Assembly: GCF_947242115.1 (NCBI RefSeq)
Contig: NC_074716.1
Location: forward strand, 13,079,365 to 13,143,364
Source of the DNA: Biomphalaria glabrata
Taxonomy: Eukaryota; Mollusca; Gastropoda; Planorbidae
Reading direction: 5' to 3'
Length of the DNA stretch: 64,000 nt
Shown here piece by piece: positions 11,801 through 20,968 of this stretch. Numbering within the stretch: the first letter of the stretch is position 1; each line of letters starts with the position of its first letter. The notes under the pieces were generated by a model that searched no databases, was not told the origin of the DNA, and worked only from the letters and a program-made list of their open reading frames with translations. The position numbers were made by a program, and so were the translations under genes.

Positions 11801-14800
11801 GGCTTGCCGGAGATGTTCTTTAAGAGTTTCGTTGTTCCTTTCGTAGTACTTCAGTCCTCGCCATTTCAGCTCTTGTTTCAGTTCTTTCAGATTCAGTTCA
11901 TCTAGCAGTTTTACAGAAGCCATAGGAAATCCCACTTCAAGACACCAGTGTTACGTATCTCTCCTACTATCCAGGCTCTCTTCAAACTGCACCACACGAC
12001 TCAACGAACTCAAAGAACCTCACAACTCAGGGCTCCAAAGTATCAGTCAATTTAATTTCAAATACATTACAAATACTTTACAGTTGGCAACAACATCACA
12101 CTAACTGTCCAAAACCAAGCCTTGCTCCGCCTGACTTCACACACCGTCTGTCTCTAACTTCGCCTCGTCTGGTCACATTGCGAGGTAACGTGAAGTCCCG
12201 TCTTTCTGACACACTCGCTCTTATATAGTCTCTATTGGCCTTCTAGAATCGGATGGAACGTTTTTGACCACTCAGAATGATCACAATCGCCGTGACTTGC
12301 GTGCGTAATATTTACACCCAGGTCGTTGCCGAACTGGCGTGTACTGTCACTGGTCACAGTTGACCGATCGTCCTGCGCTGGACTGGGGCGATTTGAGTAG
12401 GCCAAAACACACACAGCACTACCCCCATCTGTGTCGCCACCAGGTTTACAACACTGTCCCCTCCTTAGATCTGTCCGTCCCGGACAGCATCAATCTCATG
12501 ACATGGGATGTGTAGTTTCATCACTGCAGGTGGGGGTCGATCGGTGGGGGTGACAGTGGGCTTGCCTCTTGAGCTAGACGAGGCCATCCACGTTGAATTC
12601 AGCAACTGTCGCTTTCGTCTTCTCTGCCAGTTGACCTTCACCTGGTTGCACTGACATCGTGGTCGCATTGCCATCCTCGAACGCAGCCAACGTCGCTTTC
12701 TTCTCCTCCAGTCGATCTTCATCTTGTTGCAATGACGTCGTGGTTGCATCACCAAACGTCGCCTTCTGTCATTCTGTACTGCGGGCAGCCATTTTACACA
12801 TGGGGAGGGATTGGATGCCAGGGCCGGTGTCACCAAAATCAATGGCCTAACAGGTGGTTTCAAATGGCTTTCTCGAAGAGGACTTTTGGGATGGGTTTCC
12901 GGTTCACTGGAGGGGACATTATGGGACAGGTCATCCTCTTCACACTTGTATGGAGGACATGCTTGTGGGGCAGGTTGGTAACTCTCCACACGCAAAAGTC
13001 CCTCTCCTTCGGCATCAGGCTTCATTCGACTAGTCTCAGCAGCGGACCAATCGTCTGTTGGGTTGAGACCTTTTCGATTACTTTCTACTTGCATGGGGAT
13101 CTCTGCTGCGTCATCAGGTTTCGATGGGTGTTCATAATCATCACCAGGGATTATCTCGTTGGTCTTGACCTCTAGACAGACATCTGCAGGTTTCAAACCT
13201 CGCCGGTAGCTTTCATCATGCAAATGTTCTTTAACAGCTTCATCAGGTTTGTACTCGCTGAGGACATCGCAGCAATCATCACATTTCTTCTCATGGGAGC
13301 TACTTTCGTACGGCTTGCTATCAGAGTCACAGGAAGCACCATCTTCACTAGCATGGCCGTCGTATGTGAGTATTTCGTAGCACGGGGTTTCTACCACCTC
13401 GTTCAAAGCGTTCAGCTCGGGGCTCATCACTTCTTTCACTGAAGTGTACATCTGGTCTACTCTGGTACAGGTATCTTTCTGTAAATCACCATTCCACACA
13501 TTCTGAAAGTCAGCCAACATCTGTTGTTGAAAGGTGATCAGCAGCTGCACTACATCGGGTTCTAACTCGAACAGGTAGGTGTCTGGATCTTCACCTTCTT
13601 CAGTTAGTTCATCTCGGAGACGTGCTTGCAAGGTTTCTTTCTTTCCGATTGCCTTCAGCCCTTGATCACGGAGTTCTCGCCTCAGTTCTTTCAATTCCAG
13701 TTCGTTCAGCAGTTTCAGACGAGCCATAGTAGATCCGATCCCACTTCTTGACGCCAGTGTTACGATTCTCTCTCCTAATCATCAGGCCTTCTGTAAACAC
13801 TGCTAAAACTCAACACAATACATCAACACATCAAGAACTTGACAACAAGAGCTCCACATAATCTGGTACTTTAATAAAGAGTGAATAAGTAGAAGACAGC
13901 CAATACTAGACAATTGGCATCAAACACATCAACAACTAAAATGTCACTATGTACATCACCGTACAAAACTCTACTGTCTCTCTTTCTGGACTTGTACATC
14001 AACGCCTGAGGACTCAACCAGGACCGACTTCATAGCCGACTAACAGTCCCGGTCTCGACGCTCTCCGGTCTTGAACTGCCGCTTTCCTACACACTGTCTC
14101 TCGTACACGCAGGCTTTCAATCACATGACCATAACATTGGTCATATTTGCGTGTAATCGTGTATTCGTACTACTGTCCCTTGTCCATGGCCCCACTGACC
14201 TGAATGATTCACGTGTGTGTCAGCTGAGCCTATAGTTAACCCTTTTGCGCCGCCAATAGGGTCATAACAATACTTTAGAAGTGGAAGCCAAGTGAAAAAT
14301 TGAAACTTAAGATCTCAGCGTGAGTATTGACAAAATCTTTTACTCTAAATTTTAGGACATTCCTATAGCAACCAAACTCTCAATGCGTATCCGATAGCTG
14401 TTTAAGTAAGTAAAAACTGTGTTAAGTTAAGCCGACAACCCCTAACAACTTGTGAAAGATGTTAATTCTTTAGTTTGTGTACCTGTCCATTTTCTTGATC
14501 TTCAAGTGCTAAAAAGACACTTGCTCTCAGTTGAGCCTGCAAGTAAAAATTTAAAAAAAAAAAATAGAATTAAAACAAATGGAATCTTTTTGTACTATAA
14601 GCTGGCACTCTACAAGAGGGTTCTTATTTGAACTAACATTGCAAACAATAGCCCTTATAAAAAAAGTGTTTCTAGTTGAGCTGTGGGCACCACTTCTTTC
14701 ACATCTGAAGTAAATCTATGGCCCACTAATGGCTCTTTGAGTGAACCAAACAAGTTGAAGTCAGATAGGGCAAGGTCAGTACTCTTGACTTAATGCACAG

Positions 14801-16318
14801 ACACACAGGATCAAAACAAAATGTAAATAAAGATGATACTATTAGGCTTACTCAAACCAGCACCTTGTAACTCACTAGTTCACAATACAAGCTGTCTATG
14901 CAGCAAAATGAAATGCATTTAAAATATTTTACCTCAAATATATATATATAAATATATATATATCCGTAGATAATAGTCAGAATACTACCAATATCCATGT
15001 TTGTGTGATTGAGTTTGAAGGCATTACACTTCAATCAACGTAAATTCAACCGTGTCTCTTCACTCAGCTATTCATATGAAAACAGATGGTCTTTGAAGCA
15101 CTTCCCAGGGGGGAGACCTCTGATACTTCTACAAAGACTGCAAAGCATGCATCTGAGATCAAATGGATAGTTTGTGCTAAAAAATATAGATTGAAGATGG
15201 TAATAAGGGAACTTCAATATATCCCTTTCAGACAAATATGTTTTGCAGTGATTCCCTAAAACTGTGACCTTTTTTCCCACAAAATTTCCTCTAGTGCACA
15301 GGAAAAAACACTAATACTAATTTAAAGAATGCAATGAACTCAAAACTGATGTTAATTGTGTTGATAGTGTATGTGATAGTTGCATCAACCAAGCAAGTCC
15401 ATTCTGCTTACAATGCACAAAAGTGCTAGTTGGAACATTTCAATCCTTTTTCAATAGTAAATTTTTCAACCTAAAAAAATGAATCCACTAGACTACTACT
15501 ACTTAAAAATGAATCACTCCACTCTAGACTACTACTTAAAAATGAATCACTCCACTCTAGACTACTACTTAAAAATGAATCACTCCACTCTAGACTACTA
15601 CTTAAAAATGAATCACTCCACTCTAGACTACTACTTAAAAATGAATCACTCCACTCTAGACTACTACTTAAAAATGAATCACTCCACTCTAGACTACTAC
15701 TTAAAAATGAATCACTCCACTCTAGACTACTACTTAAAAATGAATCACTCCACTCTAGACTACTACTTAAAAAATGAATCACTCCACTCTAGACTACTAC
15801 TTGTTATACAAGGATAAATTTGTGCAGTAGGAAATCATTTTTTCAAGTTCTTTTTAAAAATATAGGTCTAAGTTTTCAAAATTTTTATCAAAATACCTAA
15901 ATAAATTATGGCTTTTATATAGCGCTACTTTCATGCTTATAGCATACTCAGAGAGCTTTGGTCCAATCTCAGTTGTGGACCAGTGGGGAGGAGGGGGTAT
16001 CTAGGAGAAGGTTTTTCCGTGCTGCCTTTAGGCGCTCAGTAAACACAACTCTGCCAGAGTAGGGTGTCGAACCTCGAGCCCCCTTCATAGGTATCCAAGC
16101 CAAGCCAAGTTCAAGCGCACTTAGCCTCTCGACTACACTTCTAACCTAACTCTAGAGTACTCTAGACTCTCAGTTTAATATAGATATAGAATTCTAGATC
16201 TGTGTCTAATCAATCTAGATCTACAACTACAACCTACCCGTAATTTTCCTAATGTTCCATTAGCTTCCAAAGTTTGAGCAACAAGATCCCTAAGCTCTGT
16301 GTCTTCGTCCGCAGACAT
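520..16318 (-). CDS. CEP43: CEP43/FOP-like centrosomal protein, 10 exons, 3' end outside window
   Basis: Seen: ten exons with GT/AG borders at 16239-16318, 14483-14536, 9538-9592, 9301-9389, 9036-9191, 3816-3872, 3496-3628, 2909-3024, 2519-2742 and 520-588. All phases agree except the exon 1/2 junction. The start MSADEDTELRDLVAQTLE and the blocks SKTPFLSKELKSFLSTKDG and KLTAYLVQEFLEFFNLEF match the N-terminal dimerisation/LisH region of vertebrate FOP (CEP43). An acidic block ending EEDPFFDD (exon 9) matches its later EGDSFFDD block. Known: FOP sits at centriolar satellites, subdistal appendages and the ciliary base and is needed for ciliogenesis. Odd: exons 6-8 encode two EF-hand loops (DKDSSGAIDKEE and DKDFNSSIDFDE), which I do not know from human CEP43. 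Exon 10 ends at a good donor (phase 2), so the C-terminus lies left of the window. The large introns hold a minisatellite, SINEs and an LTR element. Confidence 0.93.
589..2518 (-). other. CEP43: CEP43 intron 9
   Basis: AT-rich intron of about 1.9 kb between exons 9 and 10, with short poly-A/T runs and a short CA run near 1889. Small open frames inside it look random. No recognisable element. Confidence 0.6.
4460..4665. repeat. 23-bp tandem repeat in CEP43 intron 5
   Basis: About nine copies of a 20-23 bp unit of the form ACAAACTCACACATTACATC, drifting from CATACACTACATCACATACA at the left to a CACATTACATTACATA variant at the right. It keeps a His/Thr/Gln-rich frame open, but composition and repeat structure show this is not a gene. 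The intron on either side (3873-4459 and 4666-5750) is AT-rich with nothing recognised. Confidence 0.85.
5751..5931. repeat. Duplicated TA microsatellite plus hairpin unit
   Basis: Two tandem copies of a unit made of a long (TA)n run followed by a quasi-palindrome, with arms CACACTTTTCTTTCATTTTTA and TAAAAATGAAAAAAATGTGT around a TATATATAA loop. The copies are about 95 bp apart and almost identical. Apparent frames on both strands are Tyr/Ile repeats of the TA run, not genes. Confidence 0.85.
6328..8964. repeat. 35-bp minisatellite, about 75 copies, with higher-order repeat
   Basis: Tandem array of a 35-bp unit, approximately CTCCAGTAAACTAGTTAGAA plus AAGACATTTAACTGT, filling 2.6 kb of CEP43 intron 5. 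The copies fall into a few variant classes, mainly AACTGTCTCC, AACTTTCTTC, AACATTCTTC and TATTTTTCTTC between the constant AGTAAAC and GACATTT blocks. Variants occur in the same order over long stretches. A distinctive longer unit, CATATTTTTATATTTTTC, begins at 7191 and again at 7792, marking a 601-bp higher-order duplication. The array ends 72 bp left of exon 5. Confidence 0.95.
9838..10108 (-). mobile_element. tRNA-derived SINE (family B) with 14-bp target duplication
   Basis: Read on the minus strand it starts GGCGGCGCGGTGGCTGAGCG, an A-box-like tRNA head, followed by a B box in GGGTTCGAATCCTG and a tRNA-unrelated body. It is flanked by CATCAGATGTTTAA at 9824-9837 and 10109-10122, a perfect 14-bp target-site duplication typical of LINE-driven integration. 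The same family occurs on the plus strand at 28095-28350. It lies in CEP43 intron 2, in the same orientation as the gene. Confidence 0.93.
10749..11935 (-). pseudogene. gag-like region of LTR composite, unit 2 (broken)
   Basis: Second gag-like region, related to unit 1 over its N-terminal helices (MGFPMASVKLLDELNLKELK) and its Arg-rich tail. It starts just after the second primer site and ends at the purine tract beside the left outer LTR. It is broken (about one break) and its acidic middle differs strongly from unit 1, so the two units are diverged relatives and not a recent duplication. Confidence 0.75.
11949..12453 (-). repeat. Internal LTR (LTR-B) of the composite
   Basis: A 505-bp block beginning TGTTACGTATCTCTCC and ending GGTTTACAACA in plus-strand reading, matching the outer LTR ends (TGTTACGATTCTCTCTCC...CATAACA) in layout but clearly diverged within. 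It is followed by the same primer-site and purine-tract context as the outer LTRs, which shows it is a true LTR from a related subfamily. Confidence 0.85.
12465..13727 (-). CDS. gag-like ORF of LTR composite, unit 1 (420 aa, looks whole)
   Basis: Open frame of 420 codons beginning just after the primer site. The N-terminus (MARLKLLNELELKELRRELR) forms a charged SAP-like helix pair followed by a block ending QMLADFQNV. The middle is acidic and low-complexity. The C-terminus is Arg-rich with QCNQVKVNWQRRRKRQ, a likely nucleic-acid-binding tail; no CCHC knuckle was seen. Identification as gag rests on position between primer site and purine tract and on the presence of a second related region. 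The exact family is not recognised. Confidence 0.75.
   Translation of the reverse strand: MARLKLLNELELKELRRELRDQGLKAIGKKETLQARLRDELTEEGEDPDTYLFELEPDVVQLLITFQQQMLADFQNVWNGDLQKDTCTRVDQMYTSVKEVMSPELNALNEVVETPCYEILTYDGHASEDGASCDSDSKPYESSSHEKKCDDCCDVLSEYKPDEAVKEHLHDESYRRGLKPADVCLEVKTNEIIPGDDYEHPSKPDDAAEIPMQVESNRKGLNPTDDWSAAETSRMKPDAEGEGLLRVESYQPAPQACPPYKCEEDDLSHNVPSSEPETHPKSPLRESHLKPPVRPLILVTPALASNPSPCVKWLPAVQNDRRRRLVMQPRRHCNKMKIDWRRRKRRWLRSRMAMRPRCQCNQVKVNWQRRRKRQLLNSTWMASSSSRGKPTVTPTDRPPPAVMKLHIPCHEIDAVRDGQI
15478..15803. repeat. 33-bp minisatellite, about 10 copies
   Basis: Near-perfect tandem copies of a 33-bp unit that includes TCTAGACTACTACTTAAAAA and TGAATCACTCCAC. Because 33 is a multiple of three, both strands stay open, giving an 11-residue repeat on each (MNHSTLDYYLK on plus, SSSLEWSDSFL on minus). 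The high identity suggests recent expansion. It lies inside a CEP43 intron and is not considered coding. Confidence 0.92.
15911..16143 (-). mobile_element. tRNA-derived SINE (family A), minus strand
   Basis: On the minus strand: a tRNA-like head with GTCGAGAGGCTAAGTGCG (A box region) and GAGGTTCGACACC (B box). The body carries ACTGAGCGCCTAAAGGCAGC, a C-rich stretch, TGGTCCACAACTGAGATTGG, and the 3' end GTAGCGCTATATAAAAGC. Relatives lie at 30880-31130, 43850-44045 and 49311-49456 plus 54757-54845. Confidence 0.9.
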
Positions 16319-17300
16319 TTTTTTCAGCAGAATTATTCAATTAATAATATCACTGTAACGTCACCAGTCGTGTAGCTTGTGTAGACTTGGTCCCAATACT
16401 TAAATTAATGTCAGTGCAGTGGTGTACACTGTAGATTAGTCTTTAATTTAGTAATTATTTTTGGAATAATTAGATCTAGAATCTAGTCCTAGATTCTTGC
16501 TAGATCTAGAATCTAGAGATTAAGTATGAAGCTGAAACTGTTGTTGGCTCAGGACTGCTGTATATTACAGATTATAGATCTAGTAAAATCTAGTTTTATA
16601 GAGATCTATTGTAGAGTAGAGTGTAGTCTGTAGTGTATAGAGTATAGTATAATATTAATAATAATCCTATTCAACTAAGAGTTTTTAAACTTAGATTTAA
16701 ATTTTAAATGATCATCATCCCAGACTATCAGTGAGACTCTACTTCTAATACTAAGGACTAAGTCTAAGTACTAGAGTAGACATCTAGATCTACTACTACT
16801 AGAGCCAGAGGTAGTAGAGTATAGTAGACCATATCATAATCATAATAGATAATAATGGTGTGACTATAATAGATAGACGTATATACTCTATATACGGTAT
16901 AGGTATAGTTATTAGTAATATTAGTTAGTATAGTTTAGTTGTATAGTATAGAACTAAGAAAAGACAGTCTATGAGTGTGACAGACACTGGGACAGAGTTA
17001 CTGAGAGTAGACTCACTCAGTCACTGTTGACTGTACTGTTACTACTGTATATCTAACAATCTAAGAATACTAAGTTACTAAGACCTAAGATTCTAGACTG
17101 TTACTACTGTTAGTCACTGTTCATTAGATTATCATGATGATGATTATGATTTGATTGTACATCATGTAAAGTACTAGAGTCTTAGTAGAGTCTACTCTAG
17201 ATATTCTAATTATATAGATAATATTAGATAGTAGATATTTATTATTAATTTAAAGTTTACTAGATTACTAATAAATGAAACATAGTGTCAGATTGGTCTA
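16140..17300. repeat. AGATCTAG/TCTAGA-rich low-complexity tract
   Basis: More than 1 kb of irregular, AT-rich sequence built from TCTAGA, AGATCT, CTAGT and related hexamers with no fixed period. The CEP43 start exon lies within its left edge. Similar tracts recur across the window, so this is a genome-wide compositional repeat and not a local element. Confidence 0.7.
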
Positions 17301-17354
17301 AGAGAAAATAACATGAGGCATGATACATCATAAACATGTTCCATGTTGCAGTTA

Positions 17355-17405
17355 CTCCGCCATTTTGTCGCAAATGAAAACATGTCCAAACGCATGCGCA
17401 TTATT
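17355..17405 (-). promoter_or_regulatory. Probable TATA-less CEP43 promoter (NRF1 and YY1 motifs)
   Basis: On the minus strand the order is AATGCGCATGCGTTTGG (NRF1 palindrome core GCGCATGCG), then about 20 bases, then GCGACAAAATGGCGGAGTAAC (YY1-type AAAATGGCGG). This spacing and orientation is typical of TATA-less housekeeping promoters, with YY1 just downstream of the start. It lies 1 kb upstream of the CEP43 start codon, so a 5' non-coding exon would be needed; GGA|GTAACT just after the YY1 motif could be its donor. Motif-based inference only. Confidence 0.45.
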
Positions 17406-17438
17406 ACAAATGAACCGATACTCCCGTGCTGGATGTAC

Positions 17439-17481
17439 ATCACAGACCTATATATATAATTTATATATATAGGTCTGTGAT
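17439..17481. repeat. Perfect 43-bp palindrome
   Basis: Two 21-bp arms, ATCACAGACCTATATATATAA and its exact complement, around a single central T. It could extrude a cruciform or be a very short inverted-repeat element. It lies 35 bp from the NRF1-like motif of the proposed CEP43 promoter. Confidence 0.85.
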
Positions 17482-17578
17482 CAATATCTCGATTCTTCTA
17501 TTTCTAAAGATATCTCATTTCCACCTGTTTCCGTATGGACATGGACACGGTATGGCCCATTCGGCATAGTGTATAGAC

Positions 17579-17774
17579 CAGCGGTTCTCAACCTTTTAAT
17601 CTCGGCGACCCTTTTTACAACCCCTACTCTGCCGCGCCCCCCCCCCCCCGCTCACACACAGAGCAATAGAAGAATAGACAATAACAATCCATTTTTTCGA
17701 TGGTCTTTGGCGACCCCTAGCAAATCGTCAATCGACCCTCAAGGGGGTCGCGATCCATAGGTTGAGAGCCCCTG
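17579..17774. mobile_element. hAT MITE, 196 bp
   Basis: Terminal inverted repeats CAGCGGTTCTCAACCTTTT and AGGTTGAGAGCCCCTG, with inner GGCGACCC and GGGGTCGC arms, are typical of hAT-type MITEs. Flanking 8-bp duplications GTATAGAC (17571-17578) and GCATAGAC (17775-17782) differ by one base. A decayed right half of the same family lies at about 23160-23244. Confidence 0.9.
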
Positions 17775-18129
17775 GCATAGACCAACAATCTCACTAAATA
17801 ATTTTCTACAGGCCGCAGGCGTCTTGGTTTTGGGAGAGTCTCTATAACTGTCTACTCGTATGCTTAATATCTGCATCCAGATCTCGGCGCATGGGCGCCC
17901 ACAGGGGGGTGCAATGTGGTGCACATATATGCATCCCCCTGGATTCTGTGTAGCCAAATTCTAGCCATTTTTTGCACCATCAAATCAATTAAAATCTATT
18001 TAGCAACTGAACAAGTAGTGCTTCCACCGGTGACCGAAATACAGTTATGAAAATAAGATAGGCCTACATATTGTAGTAGAGTAGCCAAGGCTTATCGGGA
18101 ATTGATGGCCGACCGTGTATAGCCTACGT

Positions 18130-18365
18130 GCATCCATCTGAATTCTAACTAGCCGATTTTTTAGACCTTATCTTCTTATCTTATATATTACAGACGTTAC
18201 TTCAAAAAAGAAGATAATTACGTCATACGCATTTCATGTATCAATCTAGGCATGCATGTTAGTCAATTACTTAAAATCTGCTAAGTCGTTGGTTTTCCTG
18301 ACTGATTCAGGCAACCCATTACATTATCTAATGGCACTAGGGAAGAAGGAGCACCTGTACCTTTC
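18130..18365 (-). mobile_element. LINE 3' tail fragments, minus strand
   Basis: On the minus strand, TCTTCCCTAGTGCCATTAGA and ATGGGTTGCCTGA match the end of a non-LTR reverse transcriptase frame (FF.. AI..WN.LP type). ATGCGTATGACGTAATTATC, a TTGAAGTAACGTCTGTAA stretch and a GATAAGAAGATAAG tail follow. The same tail is on the plus strand at about 21540-21720, 38972-39155 and 40570-40650. Confidence 0.65.
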
Positions 18366-18545
18366 TGAGTAATTCATTAGGTTTTGTTTTTATATTTGTA
18401 AGTTATGGTTTAATGTTTTATGTATTATAGCTACTTTTATTCTTTTTCCTGAAGTGTCATTGGTAAGTTTAGTGATTTTACAAATGGTGTTACTCTGAAT
18501 GTCAAATGGCAAGAAAAAATACCAGATACTGAAGTCCTTCGAAGA

Positions 18546-19056
18546 GTGGGTCTGCAAAGCATCCAGACAATCCTGATGCAGTCCCAACTGCGATGGGTAA
18601 GACACGTCTGCAGAATGGAATACCGCCGCATCCCTAAACGACTCCTGTATGGCCAATTAAGGGAAGGAAAGCGCTCGCAAGGCGGTCAAAGAAAAAGCTT
18701 CAGGGGCATCTTCAAAGCTTCTCGGAAAGCGTTCAGCATAGACCCAGCCACCTGGGAGACAGAGGAACATGACAGAGCATCATGGCGTCGCGCTGTGAAA
18801 ACTGGTGCACAGGTTGCTGAGGAAAAGAGAACCAAGCTGGCAGAAGAAAAACGTCAGAGAAGAAAAGCAAGGCCAATGACACTAGCTCCAGCTGGAATAA
18901 CCTGCCCAGTGTGCAGCCGAACGTTCCGGGTGCACATAGGTCTCACCAGCCACATGAGGAAGCACAAAACCCCAGTGCAAAGCCCTCAGCCCCTGAATGA
19001 CAAAAGTGGTCATCATCGAACCACGATGGACGAATTATACTCTAATCAAATTTGAA
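18546..19056 (+). mobile_element. 5'-truncated non-LTR retrotransposon (RT C-terminal tail with C2H2 finger)
   Basis: An uninterrupted 169-residue frame starting MGLQSIQTILMQSQLRWVRH. It contains RWVRHVCRMEYRRIPKRLLY, a glycine/arginine-rich GQLREGKRSQGGQRK block, WETEEHDRASWRRAV and a C2H2 finger CPVCSRTFRVHIGLTSHMRKH. This is the C-terminus found downstream of many LINE reverse transcriptases in molluscs. The endonuclease and RT domains are absent, so this is a dead 5'-truncated copy whose remaining frame is unusually well kept. Confidence 0.85.
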
Positions 19057-19619
19057 TATTCATTTGTTAGAAATGTCACTGCTCTATTTTGTATTTGTTC
19101 TAGTTTCTTTATGTTTTCTTGAGTTAGAGGAAATGTATCAAAATGTATTTAAATTAATTAACTTCTTCTAAGTAGCAACTTAACAAGTGCTTCCTCTAAG
19201 TACAGTCATAAGGATACGCTATTGTGGTAATACATTAGGATAAGCTGGTCTCTATTTTTTATAGCTAGCTAGCTTTTATTATATTTAGTTAAAGCCTAGA
19301 ATATGACAAATATTGTTTGTTTTCGCATTGGAGACAAAATCCTTGCCAGTTGCATTTCGATGTGATAAATGTGAAAGTTTCTTTGAACATGAGTGAAGAT
19401 TGCAGTCAATCTCGGTCAATGTATTTACTATTTACGTCTTGCGGAGTTGCGGTCGGTGTTAGCGCTCGATAAATAACAGGTGAAACACATTCACCAGTTT
19501 ACGATAGAAGAGATATAAGAACGTTCTTCACATGCCAAAACCAAAACGTCAAAAACGTTGATTTGAATCATTGGAGCAGCAGCAGCATCATGAATTGCAT
19601 TTACTGCGTATTTTGGTGA

Positions 19620-20150
19620 TGAAACTGAAGATATCTCAGGGACTGGGCAGATGTCATTGAGCGTTTGGTTGTCGATTGTATTCGAGAAGACTTCATTGGT
19701 TTTGTCTCTGCTGTTCAAAGAGACCCACTGTCTATATAACGTCATTGTCAGTGAATACGTTATTTACAGTCTAGACATGGACAAGCTGCTCGACCAAGGC
19801 TACGATGGATGCCCCGTGATGGCTAGCATTCAGAACTGTGTTCATACAAGGATTTGTGAAAAATATCCAAAAACAGCCATTGTCCCTTGAGCGTCTCACA
19901 GACTTGACCTTGTTATCAATGACCGGAATGACGTTTCAGATATACGTAATGTTGTTGGTGTCATTAAGAAGATTATCTGTTTCTTCCGTAACAGTTCCAG
20001 CGGGAGTGTTGGTGCTAAATTTAGGCTACCTCTTTTGTGTTAGACACAATGTACTGAGAAATACGAATCTATTCGCGCTTCAAGTCACAACCTTGAGAAG
20101 TTTGATGTATTTTAAAATAACGGCTGCAAGTGAAACCAAACAAAGTGCAC
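19620..20150 (+). pseudogene. Decayed hAT transposase (DUF4371/ZMYM-like), plus strand
   Basis: Plus-strand translation in more than one frame resembles the RNase-H-like region of DUF4371-type hAT transposases: REDFIGFVSAVQRD, then DQGYDGCPVMASIQN, HRLDLVINDRNDVSDIRNVV and a short LLC-T-WxEKY-like segment. Several stops and shifts interrupt it. A relative with other parts preserved lies at 42320-43385. The residues seen are not enough to place it in a named family. Confidence 0.7.
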
Positions 20151-20189
20151 ATGTGTAATAAGTGCCAGCTTCTCGTGTGTTTCTGATTT

Positions 20190-20968
20190 GTCTTTTAATT
20201 GTCGTCAATTACTCATCTGTTCTTGAACCATTTCTCTGATGTTGCAGTCTGTCCAACTTAACATAGTAGCCACTCAACAGCACATAAGCAGTCATATTTA
20301 TGACATAATCAAAAAACAACAACACGACTATGATGAGGAACACTTCAGGGATGGCATCTTGAGGAAATCGAGAATGTTGGCAGACAAACTTGGTACCGGG
20401 TATTGAGTTGGTGCTGCCGAGAATTAGCAATTGACAGACAAACCGAGCAAAAACCACATGTTTGAATTATGAGAGTTATTAAAGAACACGGCTTTATATT
20501 ACGTATCTTGATTCGTTAGTTTCTTCATTGCGTCTCGCTTTTCGAGCAATAATAATGGTCAGTTCAACCTGTTTTGTCTTCATCCTAGAATGATGTAAGA
20601 GCTGCAACGTAAAGAAGAATAACAGAAGTGAACGATATGTGTTCATCACCGGCTTGTCCATTGCGACGAGAAGCAATGTTTGCAGTTTTTATTTGAGTGA
20701 CCGTTGGGAAGCACGGGCCGAACGGATAAACTTAACAAAGTGTACAGTAAATACTTTGTTCACATGTTTATGTGTTTTTCTTTTATTTCACGAAACAAGT
20801 ATTTAAAGTGCACTTCATATCACATAGATATTGGGGGGGGGGGGGGGGGGTTACGAGGGGGCACCAGCTGTTTTCTTATTCTCCGTATTAAAAAAGTTGA
20901 AGCTACGACTTTGAGTCATAGGTGGCAACTTGCACCCCCTTGCAAAAAATCCTGCGGGCACCCATGAA
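20190..20968 (-). repeat. Element segment repeated in inverted orientation at 40424-41130
   Basis: Reads GTGCCCGCAGGATTTTTTGC, then CAAGTTGCCACCTATGACTC, then a poly-C run and AACAGGTTGAACTGACCATT, ending near CACACGAGAAGCTGGCACTT (minus strand). The copy at 40424-41130 has the same order on the plus strand. Both contain a stretch reading DAIPEVFL...FDYVIN-TA-VLLSG in one frame and PSLSAN-L-FLKMPSLKCS in another, so some coding sequence may have been carried. The function is unknown. Confidence 0.75.

Larger units (their letters stand above)
10237..14269 (-). mobile_element. Composite non-autonomous LTR retrotransposon (three LTRs, two gag-like regions, no pol)
   Basis: Outer LTRs at 10237-10748 and 13758-14269 (512 bp each, TG...CA) look identical by eye. 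They are flanked by a 4-bp duplication, ATAC (10233-10236 and 14270-14273). A third, related but divergent LTR lies inside at 11949-12453. Reading the minus strand the order is LTR-A, primer site (TGGCGTCAAGAAGTGGGAT), gag-like region 1, purine tract, LTR-B, second primer site, gag-like region 2, purine tract, LTR-A. The primer site and gag-like frames suggest a Gypsy-type relative. No protease, reverse transcriptase or integrase was seen, so the element must rely on another's enzymes. Outer LTR identity implies very recent insertion. It sits in CEP43 intron 2, in the gene's orientation. Confidence 0.9.
14537..16238 (-). other. CEP43: CEP43 intron 1
   Basis: Intron of 1.7 kb between the start exon and exon 2. 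It contains a TA run near 14938-14963, a 33-bp minisatellite (15478-15803) and a minus-strand SINE (15911-16143). Nothing else was recognised. Confidence 0.7.
17888..20968 (+). mobile_element. Probable hAT-related element with inner LINE insertions
   Basis: Possible terminal repeats are CATGGGCGCCCACAGG near 17888 and its inverted partner CCTGCGGGCACCCATG ending at 20968; no target duplication was found. Inside lie LINE tails (about 18130-18365 and 18546-19056), a decayed hAT transposase on the plus strand (about 19620-20150) and a region shared in inverted orientation with 40424-41130. The boundaries are inferred from the termini alone and could belong to two separate related elements. Confidence 0.5.
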
